A stretch of 64,000 nt of DNA from Devosia sp. SL43 (GTDB lineage: Bacteria; Pseudomonadota; Alphaproteobacteria; Rhizobiales; Devosiaceae), in assembly GCF_021729885.1 (NCBI RefSeq), contig NZ_CP063401.1, positions 4,022,501 to 4,086,500 of the forward strand, given 5' to 3'. Below the pieces are notes generated by a model. The model did not search any database, had not been told where the DNA came from, and saw nothing but the letters and a program-made list of their open reading frames with translations. The position numbers and the translations under genes were made by a program. Within the stretch, counting starts at the first letter, position 1. Each line of letters starts with the position of its first letter. Of this stretch, positions 36,207-46,381 are shown piece after piece.

Positions 36207-37874
36207 GTGACAGACCGGCTCCGCATTGCGCTCGCCCAGCTCAATCCCAAGGTTGGCGACCTCACCGGCAATCTTGCCCTGGCCCGTGGCGCCCTCGCCG
36301 ACGCGGTTGCTGCCAAGGCCGATATCCTGCTGCTCTCCGAGCTGTTCCTCACCGGCTATTTCCCCGACGACCTGCTGTTCAAGCCCAAGTTCATCGCCGA
36401 CGCCATGCAGGCAGCGCGTGAAATGGTCGCCGACACCAAGGGCACCGATGTGGTTCTCATTCTGCCGACCGTGTGGCAGGACAAGAACGGCCTGCACAAC
36501 GCTGCCATCGTCGCCGAAAAGGGCGAGATCATAGCTATCAGGTTCAAGCGCGAACTGCCCAACACCGACGTCTTCTACGAGAAGCGCTACTTCACAGCTG
36601 GCCCGCTGACCGAGCCGGTCATGATCAAGGGCGTGCCGATAGGCATCCCGATCTGTGAAGATGTCTGGCACCCGAGCGTTTGCGAGCACCTCGCTATGCG
36701 CGGCGCCGAAATCATGCTCTGCCCCAATGGTTCGCCTTATTGGACCAACAAGCAACACATCCGCAAGGAACTGGTCCGTGCCCGCGTCGCCGAAGACGAT
36801 GTGCCCATGCTCTACCTCAACCAGGTCGGCGGCCAGGACGAGATCGTCTTCGACGGGGCCTCCTTCGCCATCGAACCCGGCAACAAGCTGGTCTTCCAGG
36901 GCAAGTCCTTCGCCACCGATTTCATCGTCTCCGACTGGGTGCGCGAAGAAGCCGGCTGGACTTGCGCCCAGGGCGAGGTCACCGAGCTCACCACCACCGA
37001 CGAAGCCCCCTGGCTTGCCTGCGTGTTGGGTCTGCGTGACTACGTGCACAAGAACGGCTTCAAGCAGGTTGTCCTTGGCCTCTCCGGCGGCATCGACAGC
37101 GCCGTCGTTGCCGCCATGGCCGTCGACGCGTTCGGCGCCGAAAACGTCCACTGCCTCATGCTGCCCTACCGCTATACCTCCGAGGCCAGCCTCAAGGACG
37201 CCAAGGACTGCGCCCAGCGTCTGGGTGTGCGCTACGACATCGTCTCCATCGGCAACCCGGTCGACGATGCGCTGACCGAACTCGCCCCCATCTTCGACAA
37301 CCGCGCCCCTGATCTGGCCGAGGAAAACATCCAGTCGCGCATGCGCGGCGTCGTGCTCATGGCCGTCAGCAACAAGCTCGGCTCGATGCTGCTAACCACC
37401 GGCAACAAATCCGAAATGGGCGTCGGTTACGCCACCATCTATGGCGACATGAACGGCGGCTACAATCCGCTCAAGGACATGTTCAAGATGGAGGTCTACC
37501 GCCTCGCTGCCTGGCGCAACAGCCATCGGCCAGGCGACAGCCGCGGCCCGACCGGCGAAGTCATCCCCCAGGCCATCATCGCCAAGGCACCATCGGCCGA
37601 ACTGCGCCCCAACCAGACCGACCAGGACAGCCTGCCGCCCTATCCGGTGCTCGACGCCATCCTTAAGGGTATTGTCGAGGACGAGCTCTCCCTCGCCGAA
37701 ATCGTCGCCCAGGGCTACGACCAAGCCCTTGTGGAGCGCATTGAGCGCCTGCTCAACATCGCCGAATACAAGCGCCGCCAGTCTGCCCCCGGTCCGAAGC
37801 TGACCCCCAAGGCCTTCGGCATGGGCCGGAAATACCCCATCACCAACGGCTACAAGGACCGGACCGTCGGATGA
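36207..37874 (+). CDS. nadE: Glutamine-dependent NAD+ synthetase
   Basis: A 555-residue two-domain enzyme. The N-terminal nitrilase-type glutaminase carries Glu in LLLSELFLTGY, Lys in FKRELPNTDVFYEKRYF and Cys in PICEDVWHP. The C-terminal synthetase has the P-loop-like LSGGIDSAVVA. It amidates nicotinic acid adenine dinucleotide to NAD+ using glutamine. The start is GTG at 36207. It overlaps gltX by four bases, and nadC elsewhere in the window belongs to the same pathway. Confidence 0.96.
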   Translation: MTDRLRIALAQLNPKVGDLTGNLALARGALADAVAAKADILLLSELFLTGYFPDDLLFKPKFIADAMQAAREMVADTKGTDVVLILPTVWQDKNGLHNAAIVAEKGEIIAIRFKRELPNTDVFYEKRYFTAGPLTEPVMIKGVPIGIPICEDVWHPSVCEHLAMRGAEIMLCPNGSPYWTNKQHIRKELVRARVAEDDVPMLYLNQVGGQDEIVFDGASFAIEPGNKLVFQGKSFATDFIVSDWVREEAGWTCAQGEVTELTTTDEAPWLACVLGLRDYVHKNGFKQVVLGLSGGIDSAVVAAMAVDAFGAENVHCLMLPYRYTSEASLKDAKDCAQRLGVRYDIVSIGNPVDDALTELAPIFDNRAPDLAEENIQSRMRGVVLMAVSNKLGSMLLTTGNKSEMGVGYATIYGDMNGGYNPLKDMFKMEVYRLAAWRNSHRPGDSRGPTGEVIPQAIIAKAPSAELRPNQTDQDSLPPYPVLDAILKGIVEDELSLAEIVAQGYDQALVERIERLLNIAEYKRRQSAPGPKLTPKAFGMGRKYPITNGYKDRTVG

Positions 37875-39211
37875 TCAGCCCCGATACTCCAGTCGTTCGC
37901 TGGGCGCCGTCCCCCACCGGCCGCATCCACCTCGGCAACGCCCGTCCGGCTTTGCTCAACTGGTTCTATGCCCGCCGCCACGGCGGCCGCTACATCCTGC
38001 GCATGGACGATACCGATCTGGCCCGCTCCACCCGCGAATCGGCCGACAGTATCGAGGTCGATCTGGCCTGGCTCGGCATCACCCCCGACCTGCTGGTGCG
38101 CCAGTCCGAGCGCACATCACTCTACGACGCCGCGGTCAAACGCCTGATCGCAGCCGGACGGCTCTATCCGTGCTACGAAACCGAAGACGAACTCGACCGC
38201 CGCCGTGCCCGCGCCCGCGCCCTCAACAAGCCGCCGATCTACGATCGCGCCGCCCTCAAGCTCACGGACGAAGATCGCGCCCGCCTCGAAGCCGAAGGCC
38301 GCAAGCCGCATTGGCGCTTCAAGCTCGCCGGCCGCCCGGTGCATTTCGACGACCTGATCAAGGGCGCCCAGACCGTCAACACCGCCTCGATGTCCGACCC
38401 GGTTCTGGTGCGAGAAGACGGCAGCTATCTCTATACGCTGCCCTCGGTCGTCGACGACATCGACCTGGGCATCACCCATGTGATCCGCGGCGAGGACCAC
38501 GTCTCCAATACCGGCACCCAGATCGAGATTTTCGAGGCCCTTGGTGGTCCCGTCCCCACCTTTGGCCACCACAATCTGCTGACAGATGCGCAGGGGCAGG
38601 GCTTCTCCAAGCGCCTGGGCAGCCAGTCGATTGCCGATCTGCGCGACGCCGGCTACGAGCCGATGGCCGTCGCCATCATGGGCTCCATCACCGGCACCAG
38701 CCTGCCCATCGAGCCCTACGAGACCCTCGACGAGATCGCCAACCGTCTCGATTTCACGATGATTTCGCACGGCCCTGCGCGCTTCGACCCGGTCGAACTC
38801 GACAGCCTCAACGCCCGCCTGCTGCACGCACTGCCCTATGAGGGCGCCGCCGCCCGCCTGAGCAGCCTAGGCCTCGAGGGCGAAGCCATGTGGCTACTGT
38901 TGCGCGCCAATCTGGCCAAGTTCAACGACATCGTCGACCTCGCCAAGCTCGTCACCGGCCCGATAGAACCGGTCATCGCGGACGAAGACCGCGACTTCCT
39001 CGCGCTGGCCAAGGCCATGCTGCCGCCGGAGCCATGGGACGAAACCACCTGGTCACATTGGACCAATGCCCTGAAGGACACCACCGGCCGCAAGGGCAAA
39101 GCTTTGTTCCTGCCGCTCCGCCTGGCCTTGACCGGACGTCACGACGGACCCGAGCTTAAGTCCCTGCTCCCGTTGGTTGGGCGTAAGGCGTGTCTGGCCC
39201 GACTACCCTGA
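37871..39211 (+). CDS. gltX: Glutamyl-tRNA synthetase
   Basis: A 446-residue class I synthetase charging tRNA with glutamate. HLGN replaces HIGH in SPTGRIHLGNARPALLNW. The KMSKS-like loop is FSKRLG. It lacks a zinc-type extension and is the shorter of the two GltX forms common in alphaproteobacteria, which may charge tRNA-Gln as well as tRNA-Glu. Its start overlaps nadE (ATGA) and its 3' end overlaps a convergent DUF2865 gene by 56 bases. Confidence 0.94.
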   Translation: MISPDTPVVRWAPSPTGRIHLGNARPALLNWFYARRHGGRYILRMDDTDLARSTRESADSIEVDLAWLGITPDLLVRQSERTSLYDAAVKRLIAAGRLYPCYETEDELDRRRARARALNKPPIYDRAALKLTDEDRARLEAEGRKPHWRFKLAGRPVHFDDLIKGAQTVNTASMSDPVLVREDGSYLYTLPSVVDDIDLGITHVIRGEDHVSNTGTQIEIFEALGGPVPTFGHHNLLTDAQGQGFSKRLGSQSIADLRDAGYEPMAVAIMGSITGTSLPIEPYETLDEIANRLDFTMISHGPARFDPVELDSLNARLLHALPYEGAAARLSSLGLEGEAMWLLLRANLAKFNDIVDLAKLVTGPIEPVIADEDRDFLALAKAMLPPEPWDETTWSHWTNALKDTTGRKGKALFLPLRLALTGRHDGPELKSLLPLVGRKACLARLP

Positions 39212-40319
39212 CCACCTTGTCGCCGAACTGCACCAGGCGCAGTTCGGTATCCTCCTCGGCCTGAACCGGTCGCGTCACCGGCGTTTCACCGGGACCCGCC
39301 GGACGTGGCCGGGGCAGGGGAACGTTGACCAGCGTCGCCGTCTGCAGCGGCGCCACCGTCGGCTGCACGGCGGCGGCCACCGGCACCACGCCGCGCGGAT
39401 CACGCAACGGCATCGGGAAGCTGACGCCATTGACCTCGATCATCGTGCGCGTGCTGCCATCGCTGCCCGTGGCCACGCTCAGCGACCCGTCCGATCGCGG
39501 CGCCACCTTGCAGCTGGCGCTCGGGCTGGTGTCGAGCGCGTCGCGATACGCAAAGGCCGTCGGCAGCGACATATAGGCTTCGCCATATATGTTGCGCATC
39601 TGCTCGGGCTCTTCGCCGGGATTGTTGTAGAAATACAGGGCCACCGGCGTCGTCGGACAACTCGCCTGGCACATAGCGTCGTCGTTGGTCACATAGTCCT
39701 GCAACGTCGCGTAGCTGATCGGCCAGAAATAACCGTCGCTCAGCCGCACGCAGACCGTGCGCACCGTCTGGTAGCCTTGATTTCCCCAGTAGCCGCCATC
39801 GATCATCTGGCCATTGGTGAAATCGCCTTCCGACGTCGTGCCGAAAATGCGATCGAATACCGACTGGCGCTCGGTCGTGAAGGTCGCGCTCGATCCATTA
39901 TTGCCACAGCCAAAACGCGCCATTTCCTGCAGGATCGCCTCGCGCTGGCCGGCAACCGCATTGGCGGTTTCGACCTGCTGGGAAATGCCCGCAGCAACCT
40001 CCCGCAGCCGCAGCACTTCACGTCCGATCTGCCGGCATTGCTGCGACAGCGGGCGACCAGCCTTGGCATCGTCATTGCATCCATCGCGGATATAGCGGCT
40101 TTCCATGGCCTGTACATCGCGCTGCGCCTGCCGCGCCGACTGCGAATTGCCGCCCATCTGCTGGAAATCGCCATTGCGATCGAACTGCCGCAGCGCGTTC
40201 TCCAGCTGCGCACACTGGGCCGCCTGCGCATAGGCCGTGTTCACGTCCAGCAGGAGGCATACCGTCGCCAGTATCAGAAGGATAAGGGCGCGTGCGCCAT
40301 TGCTGCTCAAACTTGCCAT
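39156..40319 (-). CDS. Secreted DUF2865-domain protein
   Basis: A 387-residue protein with an N-terminal signal sequence (ALILLILATVCLLLDVNTAYAQ), a helical cysteine-bearing region (QCAQLENALRQFDR), and the DUF2865 core TVCVRLSDGYFWPISYATLQDYVTNDDAMCQASCPTTPVALYFY. The family is restricted mainly to alphaproteobacteria and has no assigned function; several conserved cysteines suggest disulfides. The start is the ATG at 40317-40319; a GTG at 40349 is also possible. Confidence 0.87.
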   Translation of the reverse strand: MASLSSNGARALILLILATVCLLLDVNTAYAQAAQCAQLENALRQFDRNGDFQQMGGNSQSARQAQRDVQAMESRYIRDGCNDDAKAGRPLSQQCRQIGREVLRLREVAAGISQQVETANAVAGQREAILQEMARFGCGNNGSSATFTTERQSVFDRIFGTTSEGDFTNGQMIDGGYWGNQGYQTVRTVCVRLSDGYFWPISYATLQDYVTNDDAMCQASCPTTPVALYFYNNPGEEPEQMRNIYGEAYMSLPTAFAYRDALDTSPSASCKVAPRSDGSLSVATGSDGSTRTMIEVNGVSFPMPLRDPRGVVPVAAAVQPTVAPLQTATLVNVPLPRPRPAGPGETPVTRPVQAEEDTELRLVQFGDKVVRVVGPDTPYAQPTGAGT

Positions 40320-40448
40320 CGAATCCCATAGGCGCGCCGCGCGCCACACCGGCCTTAAGACAACGCTAGGACCGATAGCAACACTATAGTGACAGCGCCT
40401 GCGCCGTGGTAGCGCTGCGCGGTCACACCAGCGAGAGAATGCGCCGCC

Positions 40449-41447
40449 ATGAAGCTAGCAACGCTCAACAATGGTCGCCCGGACGGACACCTGGTCATCG
40501 TTTCCAGCGATCTGACGCGCTGTGTCTCCGCCGGCCGCATCGCGCCAACCCTGCAGGCCGCCCTCGACGACTGGTCAGTCCACGCGCCGGCGCTGACCGC
40601 ACTCGCCGCGCAACTCGACGCCGGCGCCATTGCCGGCCAGCCTTTCGATCCCGCCGCAGCCCTGGCACCATTGCCGCGCGCCTATCAGTGGATCGACGGC
40701 TCCGGCTATCTCAGTCACCTCGAACGCGTCCGCAGCCTCAAGGGCAGCAAGGATGCCGAGCTGCAATCGGGGCGTCCACTGCTCTACCAGGGCGGCTCCG
40801 ATTCGCTGTCCGCCCCCACGGCGCCTATCCGCATCACCGACCCCGATCTTGCCCTCGATTTCGAGGCCGAGGTCGCCGTGATCATCGGCGCCGTTCCCAT
40901 GGGTGCCACCAAGGCACAGGCGAGCGCCGCCATCCGCCTCGTGACCGTCTGCAACGATGTGTCGCTGCGCCGCCTCGTCGTCGACGACCTGCAGAATGGC
41001 TTCGGCTTCTTCCACGCCAAGCCATCCACCAGCTTCGCGCCCATCGTCGTCACGCCGGAAGGCCTGGGCACCAGCTGGCGCGACAATCGCCTGCATCTGC
41101 CGGTCCGCGTCGAGGTCAACGGCACGCTCTTTGGCCAGCCCAATGCCGGCACCGACATGCATTTCGATTTCGCCGACCTCATCGTCGAAGCCGCCCGTAC
41201 CCGCTCCCTCGCATCTGGTACGATCCTGGGGGGCGGGACGGTCTCCAATCGCCACGATGAGAGCCTGCCGATCAAGAAGGATGGTATCGGCTTTGCCTGC
41301 ATCGCCGAAGCGCGCACCGTCGAGAAACTCAAATACGGCCGGGCTCGCACCCCCTTCCTCAAACCCAGCGACACCGTCCGCATCGGCGCCATGGCAGATG
41401 GGAAGTCAGTCTTCGGCGATATATTTCAGAAGGTGGTATTGGCGTGA
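40449..41447 (+). CDS. Fumarylacetoacetate hydrolase family protein
   Basis: A 332-residue FAH-fold enzyme. DFEAEVAVIIGAVP contains the metal-binding Glu ligands; NDVSLRRL and the GTILGGGTVSNRH segment are typical. The N-terminal domain matches the 2-hydroxyhepta/fumarylacetoacetate hydrolase group seen in tyrosine degradation, but no hmgA or maiA gene is adjacent, so a C-C hydrolase or decarboxylase acting on another diketo acid remains possible. Confidence 0.88.
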   Translation: MKLATLNNGRPDGHLVIVSSDLTRCVSAGRIAPTLQAALDDWSVHAPALTALAAQLDAGAIAGQPFDPAAALAPLPRAYQWIDGSGYLSHLERVRSLKGSKDAELQSGRPLLYQGGSDSLSAPTAPIRITDPDLALDFEAEVAVIIGAVPMGATKAQASAAIRLVTVCNDVSLRRLVVDDLQNGFGFFHAKPSTSFAPIVVTPEGLGTSWRDNRLHLPVRVEVNGTLFGQPNAGTDMHFDFADLIVEAARTRSLASGTILGGGTVSNRHDESLPIKKDGIGFACIAEARTVEKLKYGRARTPFLKPSDTVRIGAMADGKSVFGDIFQKVVLA

Positions 41448-41583
41448 CTCCGGCTCTCCCCAAAGGAAGTGGGTAGCTAACGTCTTGCAATTCTTGATAA
41501 CATTCCCGTGTGCGCATTGGGCCCGTCACAGGCCCATGCAACTCTGACCATCTATGATATCATTCGCCGTTGAGGGTGCACTC

Positions 41584-42033
41584 GTGTCGATCAAGAAGAT
41601 TTCTGCCATGGCCGTCGCTGGCCTAATGACTTTGGGCGTCGTCGCCGCCTTCGCACAGGACGCCTTCGTGGCACCTGCCACGCCTGAGGAAGCGGTAACT
41701 GCCCGCATCGCCCTGATGAAGGAAGATGGCGGCATCCTGCGCTCTGCCGGCAATCTGACCGGCGCCGAAGCCGTCGCCGCCATGACCACCCTACAGACCA
41801 ACTACAGCCATATCCCGGCTCTCTTCCCCGAAGGCTCGATCGTCGGCGAAAGCAAGGCGCTCCCCGCCATCTGGGAAAACTGGGACGCCTTCGTCGCCAT
41901 CGCCAAGACCGGTGAAGATGCGGCTGCCGCCGGTCTCGCCGCCGCTGAAGCTGGAGACGCGGCGGGTTACGCCGCAGCCCTCCAGGCTATCGGTGCTACA
42001 TGCGGTGCCTGCCACCAGCAGTTCCGCAGCTGA
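41584..42033 (+). CDS. Class II cytochrome c (cytochrome c')
   Basis: A 149-residue periplasmic protein. The signal peptide (MSIKKISAMAVAGLMTLGVVAAFAQ) is followed by a four-helix cytochrome c' domain with the C-terminal heme site CGACH. Family members bind NO and CO and may protect against nitrosative stress. The start is taken as GTG 41584 with GAGGG seven bases upstream; an ATG at 41554 would add a non-signal leader. Two hairpin terminators follow. Confidence 0.88.
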   Translation: MSIKKISAMAVAGLMTLGVVAAFAQDAFVAPATPEEAVTARIALMKEDGGILRSAGNLTGAEAVAAMTTLQTNYSHIPALFPEGSIVGESKALPAIWENWDAFVAIAKTGEDAAAAGLAAAEAGDAAGYAAALQAIGATCGACHQQFRS

Positions 42034-42051
42034 CACGCGGCCCGAAAGGGC

Positions 42052-42076
42052 AAAATCGCTCCGGTGGAGCGATTTT
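42052..42076 (+). terminator. Long palindromic terminator after cytochrome c' gene
   Basis: An 11-base-pair perfect stem (AAAATCGCTCC with GGAGCGATTTT) around a three-base GGT loop, ending in four T residues. The stem core recurs at 48463-48483 in the window, so this may also be a dispersed palindromic element. Confidence 0.75.
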
Positions 42077-42144
42077 AGTTAGTCAGGCCATGAGACCTAC
42101 GGTCGAATGGCGGCTATCCTTTAGAAATCGCCTCCAAAGCGATT

Positions 42145-42170
42145 GGCGGCCCGGTGGGGCCGCCTTTTTT
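42145..42170 (+). terminator. Second terminator downstream of cytochrome c' gene
   Basis: GGCGGCCC (42145-42152) pairs with GGGCCGCC (42157-42164), followed by six T residues. It lies about 70 bases after the first hairpin. The remaining gap up to cysS holds no gene. Confidence 0.85.
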
Positions 42171-42356
42171 CTTTCCGCTTGCTTTCCGCCAAGGCTCCGG
42201 TCAATCTCCGCGCCATGAAGACCGGCATCATTCTGATTAACCGCTGCATTATTACCTGCTAACCAACAGTTGGCGGCGCGGTCTTCTTCATCCTGACTTT
42301 CTGATACCCGAAGAGCCGTCTGCCAGCGCTATCACGCATGGCCAGGGACGGACCAT

Positions 42357-43769
42357 ATGACCACGCCGCAGCTCACGCTCTACAATACGCTCACCCGCAG
42401 CAAGGCGGCCTTCACGCCGATCGATGCCAGCAATGTGCGCATGTATGTCTGCGGCCCGACGGTCTACGACTTCGCCCATATCGGCAATGCGCGCCCGGTC
42501 ATCGTCTTCGATCTGCTGTTCCGCCTGCTGCGCCACGTCTACGGCGTCGAGCACGTCACCTATGCCCGCAACATCACCGACGTCGACGACAAGATCAACG
42601 CACGCGCCTTGCGCGATTTCCCCGATCTGCCGCTCAACGAGGCCATCCGCCGCGTGACGGAAAAGACCGAGAACCAGTTCCTCTCCGACGCCGCCGCGCT
42701 CGGTGCGCTGGAGCCGACCATCCAGCCCCGCGCCACCGACAATATCGTGCAGATGCAGGCCCTGATCGGCGACCTGATCGCCAACAACCATGCCTACAAC
42801 GCGGCCGGCGAAGTGCTGTTCGACGTCAAGTCCATGCCCGATTACGGCCAGCTCTCCGGTCGCAATCTCGAGGACAACCTGGCCGGCGCCCGTATTGCCG
42901 TCGAAGCCCACAAGAAGAACCCGGCCGACTTCGTGCTCTGGAAGCAGTCCTCCGAGACCGAGCCTGGCTGGGACAGCCCCTGGGGCCGTGGCCGCCCGGG
43001 CTGGCATATCGAGTGCTCGGCCATGTCCGAGCGCTACCTCGGCCAGACCTTCGACATTCATGGTGGCGGGCTCGACCTGATCTTCCCGCACCACGAAAAC
43101 GAAATCGCCCAGTCCCGCTGCGCCCATGGCACGCACGCCATGGCCAATGTCTGGATGCATAACGGCTTCCTTCAGGTCGAAGGCCAGAAGATGAGCAAGT
43201 CGCTGGGCAACTTCGTCACCATCAACGATCTCCTGGAAACCGGCGCCATGGGCGGCCGGGCCTGGATCGGCGATGTGCTGCGTCTCGCCATGCTGATGAC
43301 GCATTATCGCGAGCCGATCGACTTCTCCCTCAAACGCCTCGAAGAAGCTGAAGCGAAGCTCCGCGACTGGCAACGCGCGGCCCGTGGCGCCCAGGTCGCC
43401 GAAGGCGACGAACCCGATCCGTCCATCGTCAAGGAACTGGCCGACGATCTCAACTTCCACCGCGCCTCGGTCGCCCTCGACTTCATCGCCAAAAAGGCCA
43501 ACCGCGACGAGGGCAACGCCAAGCACTGCCTCGCCGCCACCCTGCGCTTCCTCGGCTTCGGCCTCGATAGCCTGCTGACCTCTGACGACGGCTGGGAAGA
43601 GCCCCCGCACATCGCCACCGCCATTGCCGATCGGCTCGCCGCACTCAACGCCAAGGATTTCGCCAAGGCCGACGCCATCCGCACCGAACTGGCCGAGCAA
43701 GGCATCACCCTGATGGACTACAAGGACGAAGCCGGCGAACGCCGCACCAAATGGGAGAGCAAGCCATGA
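42357..43769 (+). CDS. cysS: Cysteinyl-tRNA synthetase
   Basis: A 470-residue class I synthetase. The zinc cysteine is in [20 protein letters not shown] with the HIGN variant of HIGH; further zinc ligands lie in HIECSAM and FPHHENE. The KMSKS loop is intact ([18 protein letters not shown]). The length is standard. Its stop overlaps the first of two GFA-family genes by ATGA, so cysS heads a three-gene operon. Confidence 0.97.
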   Translation: MTTPQLTLYNTLTRSKAAFTPIDASNVRMYVCGPTVYDFAHIGNARPVIVFDLLFRLLRHVYGVEHVTYARNITDVDDKINARALRDFPDLPLNEAIRRVTEKTENQFLSDAAALGALEPTIQPRATDNIVQMQALIGDLIANNHAYNAAGEVLFDVKSMPDYGQLSGRNLEDNLAGARIAVEAHKKNPADFVLWKQSSETEPGWDSPWGRGRPGWHIECSAMSERYLGQTFDIHGGGLDLIFPHHENEIAQSRCAHGTHAMANVWMHNGFLQVEGQKMSKSLGNFVTINDLLETGAMGGRAWIGDVLRLAMLMTHYREPIDFSLKRLEEAEAKLRDWQRAARGAQVAEGDEPDPSIVKELADDLNFHRASVALDFIAKKANRDEGNAKHCLAATLRFLGFGLDSLLTSDDGWEEPPHIATAIADRLAALNAKDFAKADAIRTELAEQGITLMDYKDEAGERRTKWESKP

Positions 43770-44242
43770 CTTCCCGTCCGGACGAACACACCGGCGGCTG
43801 CCAATGCGGTGCGCTGCGCTTCCGCGTCACCCGACTTGGTCGGCCGTCGATCTGCCATTGCCGCATGTGCCAGAAGGCGTTCGGCGGCTTCTTCGGTCCA
43901 TTGGTCACGGCCCACAATGCCACCTGGACCCGCGGTGAACCCAAATGGTTCCAGTCGTCCAACGCCGCCCGCCGTGCGTTTTGCGGCGATTGCGGCACGC
44001 CGCTGGCCTATGAAACCCGCTTCGGCCTCGAACTCGCCATCGGTGCCTTCGACGATCCCGAGGTCGCCGCTCCCGTCATCCAGGTCAATCCGGCCGACAA
44101 GCTCAGCTTCTTCGACGGCCTGACCGCGCTTCCCCTGCGCAGCGAAGAGCCCGATGAATGGCGCGACTTCCTTGCCGGTATTCATTCCAACCAGCATCCC
44201 GACCACGATACGGAAGCCTGGCCACCCAGGGAGAATTCCTGA
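43766..44242 (+). CDS. GFA-family zinc protein, copy 1
   Basis: A 158-residue protein of the glutathione-dependent formaldehyde-activating (GFA/CENP-V) fold. Zinc ligands are visible as [19 protein letters not shown] and FCGDCGTPL. The enzymatic role of most members is unproven. It overlaps cysS and the next gene, a paralogue sharing the terminal HPDHDT motif; the pair probably arose by tandem duplication. Confidence 0.88.
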   Translation: MTSRPDEHTGGCQCGALRFRVTRLGRPSICHCRMCQKAFGGFFGPLVTAHNATWTRGEPKWFQSSNAARRAFCGDCGTPLAYETRFGLELAIGAFDDPEVAAPVIQVNPADKLSFFDGLTALPLRSEEPDEWRDFLAGIHSNQHPDHDTEAWPPRENS

Positions 44243-44727
44243 TGGATCGTTACGCCATGGAAGTCAGCGGCGGCTGCCAATGCGGCGCCGTGCGCTATCA
44301 CGCCACCGAAATGCTGGACAATTCGCACATCTGCCACTGCCGCATGTGCCAGAAGGCTGTGGGCAACATCTTCGCGGCACTGGTGGCCGCCCCGCGCGAA
44401 TCCATCACTTGGACCCGCGGCGAACCCGCTCGCTTCCGCAGCTCCGAACACATCGATCGCGGCTTCTGCGCCGCCTGCGGCACGCCGCTCTTCTACGACA
44501 ACACCGAAGGCGGCCGGGTCAACTTCACCATTGGCTCGCTCGACCACCCCGAACTCTTCCCGCCCCACGCCAATACCGGCAATGAGGGCCGGGTGCCCTG
44601 GTTCAAGTCGCTGACCGCCATTGAGGAACTTGGTAACACCGAAGATGGCCAGGAAGCCTGGGCCTCCGCCATCAAGTCCACCAACCACCAGCATCCCGAC
44701 CACGACACTGTCAGCTGGCCCGAGTAA
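44242..44727 (+). CDS. GFA-family zinc protein, copy 2
   Basis: A 161-residue paralogue of the preceding gene. It has the same ligand pattern ([28 protein letters not shown]) and the same C-terminal signature (NHQHPDHDTVSWP compared with [12 protein letters not shown]). The start ATG shares a base with the previous stop (TGATG). It precedes cimA by five bases, so cysS, both GFA genes and cimA may be one transcript. Confidence 0.88.
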   Translation: MDRYAMEVSGGCQCGAVRYHATEMLDNSHICHCRMCQKAVGNIFAALVAAPRESITWTRGEPARFRSSEHIDRGFCAACGTPLFYDNTEGGRVNFTIGSLDHPELFPPHANTGNEGRVPWFKSLTAIEELGNTEDGQEAWASAIKSTNHQHPDHDTVSWPE

Positions 44728-44732
44728 GCATT

Positions 44733-46349
44733 ATGTCCAAAGACCGCCTCTACATCTTCGACACCACTCTGCGCGATGGCGCGCAGACTGCCGGCATCGA
44801 GTTCTCGCTCGAGGACAAGATTTCCATTGCTGGCCTGCTTGAAGAGCTGGGCGTCGATTATGTCGAAGGTGGCTATCCGGGCGCCAATCCGGTCGACACC
44901 GAGTTCTTCGAACAGAAGCGCACCAAACGCGCCAAGTTCACCGCCTTCGGCATGACCAAGCGGGCAGGGCGCTCCGCCGCCAACGATCCGGGCGTGCAGG
45001 CGCTGCTCAATTCCCGCGCCGACGCCACCTGCTTCGTCGCCAAGACCTGGGACAACCAGGTCAAGGTTGCGCTCGAAATCTCGCTCGAGGAAAACCTCGA
45101 AAACCTGCGCGATACCGTCGCTGCAGCAGTCGCCTCCGGCAAGGAAGCGCTGATCGACTGCGAGCACTTCTTCGACGGCTTCAAGTCCAATCCCGATTAC
45201 GCACTCGCCTGCGTGAAGACTGCGCTGGATGCCGGCGCCCGCTGGGTGGTGCTCTGCGACACCAATGGCGGCACGATGCCCTCCGAGGTCAGCGACATTG
45301 TCGGCAAGGTGCTGTCGGTCGCGTCAGGCGACCGCCTAGGCATCCACGCCCATGACGATACTGGCCAGGCCGTCGCCAACACTCTGGCTGCCGTCGAAGC
45401 CGGTGTCCGCCAGATCCAGGGCACCCTCAACGGCATCGGCGAGCGTTGCGGCAATGCCAACCTCGTCACCATCATCCCCACGCTGGTCCTGAAGCCCGCC
45501 TTTTCCGACCGTTTCGAAATCGGCGTCGACGCCGCGCGCCTCGCCCGCCTCACCCAGATTTCCCGCGCCTTCGACGACCGCCTCAACCGTGCCCCCGCCC
45601 GGCAGGCCCCCTATGTCGGCGCGTCCGCCTTCGCCACCAAGGCCGGCATCCACGCGTCTGCCCTGCTCAAGGACTTTTCCAGCTACGAGCATGTGCCGCC
45701 CGAGTCCATCGGCAACGAGCGCTCCATCATGGTCAGCCAGCAGGCCGGAAAGTCCAACCTGCTGACCGCTTTGGCCCGTCACGGGATAAACCTGTCCAAG
45801 GACGACCGGCGCCTCGAAAGGCTGCTGGCGACCGTCAAGGAACGCGAATCGCGTGGCTATTCCTATGACGGCGCCGACGCCTCCTTCGCCGTATTGGCCC
45901 ATGAAGTGCTCGGCACCTTGCCTGCCTACTTCACCGTCGAGAACTACCGCGCCAGCGTCGAACGCCGCCACAATGCGCAGGGCGAGGAGATCACCGTCAC
46001 CGAAGCGGTGGTCAAGATCCGCGTCGGCGAAGAGCTGCTGATGTCGGTGGCCGAAGGCAACGGCCCCGTCAATGCGCTGGATTTGGCCATGCGCAAGGAC
46101 TTGGGCAAATATTCTGCCCGAATCGAGGACCTCGAACTGGTCGACTTCAAGGTGCGTATCCTGGACGGCGGCACGGGCGCGGTCACCCGTGTACTGGTCG
46201 AGAGTCGCGATGGATCAGGCGAGCGCTGGTACACCATCGGCGTCTCTCCCAATATCATTGATGCGTCCTTTGAAGCTCTGTATGAATCAATCACATACAA
46301 GCTGTTGAAAACTGAAGCGGCTCAGGGGACGACAGAAAAGGTGGCTTAA
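44733..46349 (+). CDS. cimA: Citramalate synthase
   Basis: A 538-residue protein of the LeuA/CimA family. The catalytic TIM barrel starts RLYIFDTTLRDGAQTAGIEFSLEDK and includes the metal-site HAHDDTGQAVANTLA; a C-terminal regulatory domain has NALDLAMRKDLG. CimA condenses acetyl-CoA with pyruvate to (R)-citramalate, an alternative first step of isoleucine synthesis. The CimA-type spacing, rather than LeuA, is inferred from the DGAQTAGI motif and the length. Confidence 0.92.
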   Translation: MSKDRLYIFDTTLRDGAQTAGIEFSLEDKISIAGLLEELGVDYVEGGYPGANPVDTEFFEQKRTKRAKFTAFGMTKRAGRSAANDPGVQALLNSRADATCFVAKTWDNQVKVALEISLEENLENLRDTVAAAVASGKEALIDCEHFFDGFKSNPDYALACVKTALDAGARWVVLCDTNGGTMPSEVSDIVGKVLSVASGDRLGIHAHDDTGQAVANTLAAVEAGVRQIQGTLNGIGERCGNANLVTIIPTLVLKPAFSDRFEIGVDAARLARLTQISRAFDDRLNRAPARQAPYVGASAFATKAGIHASALLKDFSSYEHVPPESIGNERSIMVSQQAGKSNLLTALARHGINLSKDDRRLERLLATVKERESRGYSYDGADASFAVLAHEVLGTLPAYFTVENYRASVERRHNAQGEEITVTEAVVKIRVGEELLMSVAEGNGPVNALDLAMRKDLGKYSARIEDLELVDFKVRILDGGTGAVTRVLVESRDGSGERWYTIGVSPNIIDASFEALYESITYKLLKTEAAQGTTEKVA

Positions 46350-46381
46350 CCGGACGGCGTTGCCGTCCTCGGGAGGACGAA

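Noticed and set aside
42288..43700. A 470-codon minus-strand open frame opposite cysS
   Set aside because: It has no recognisable domain and mirrors the cysS coding frame.
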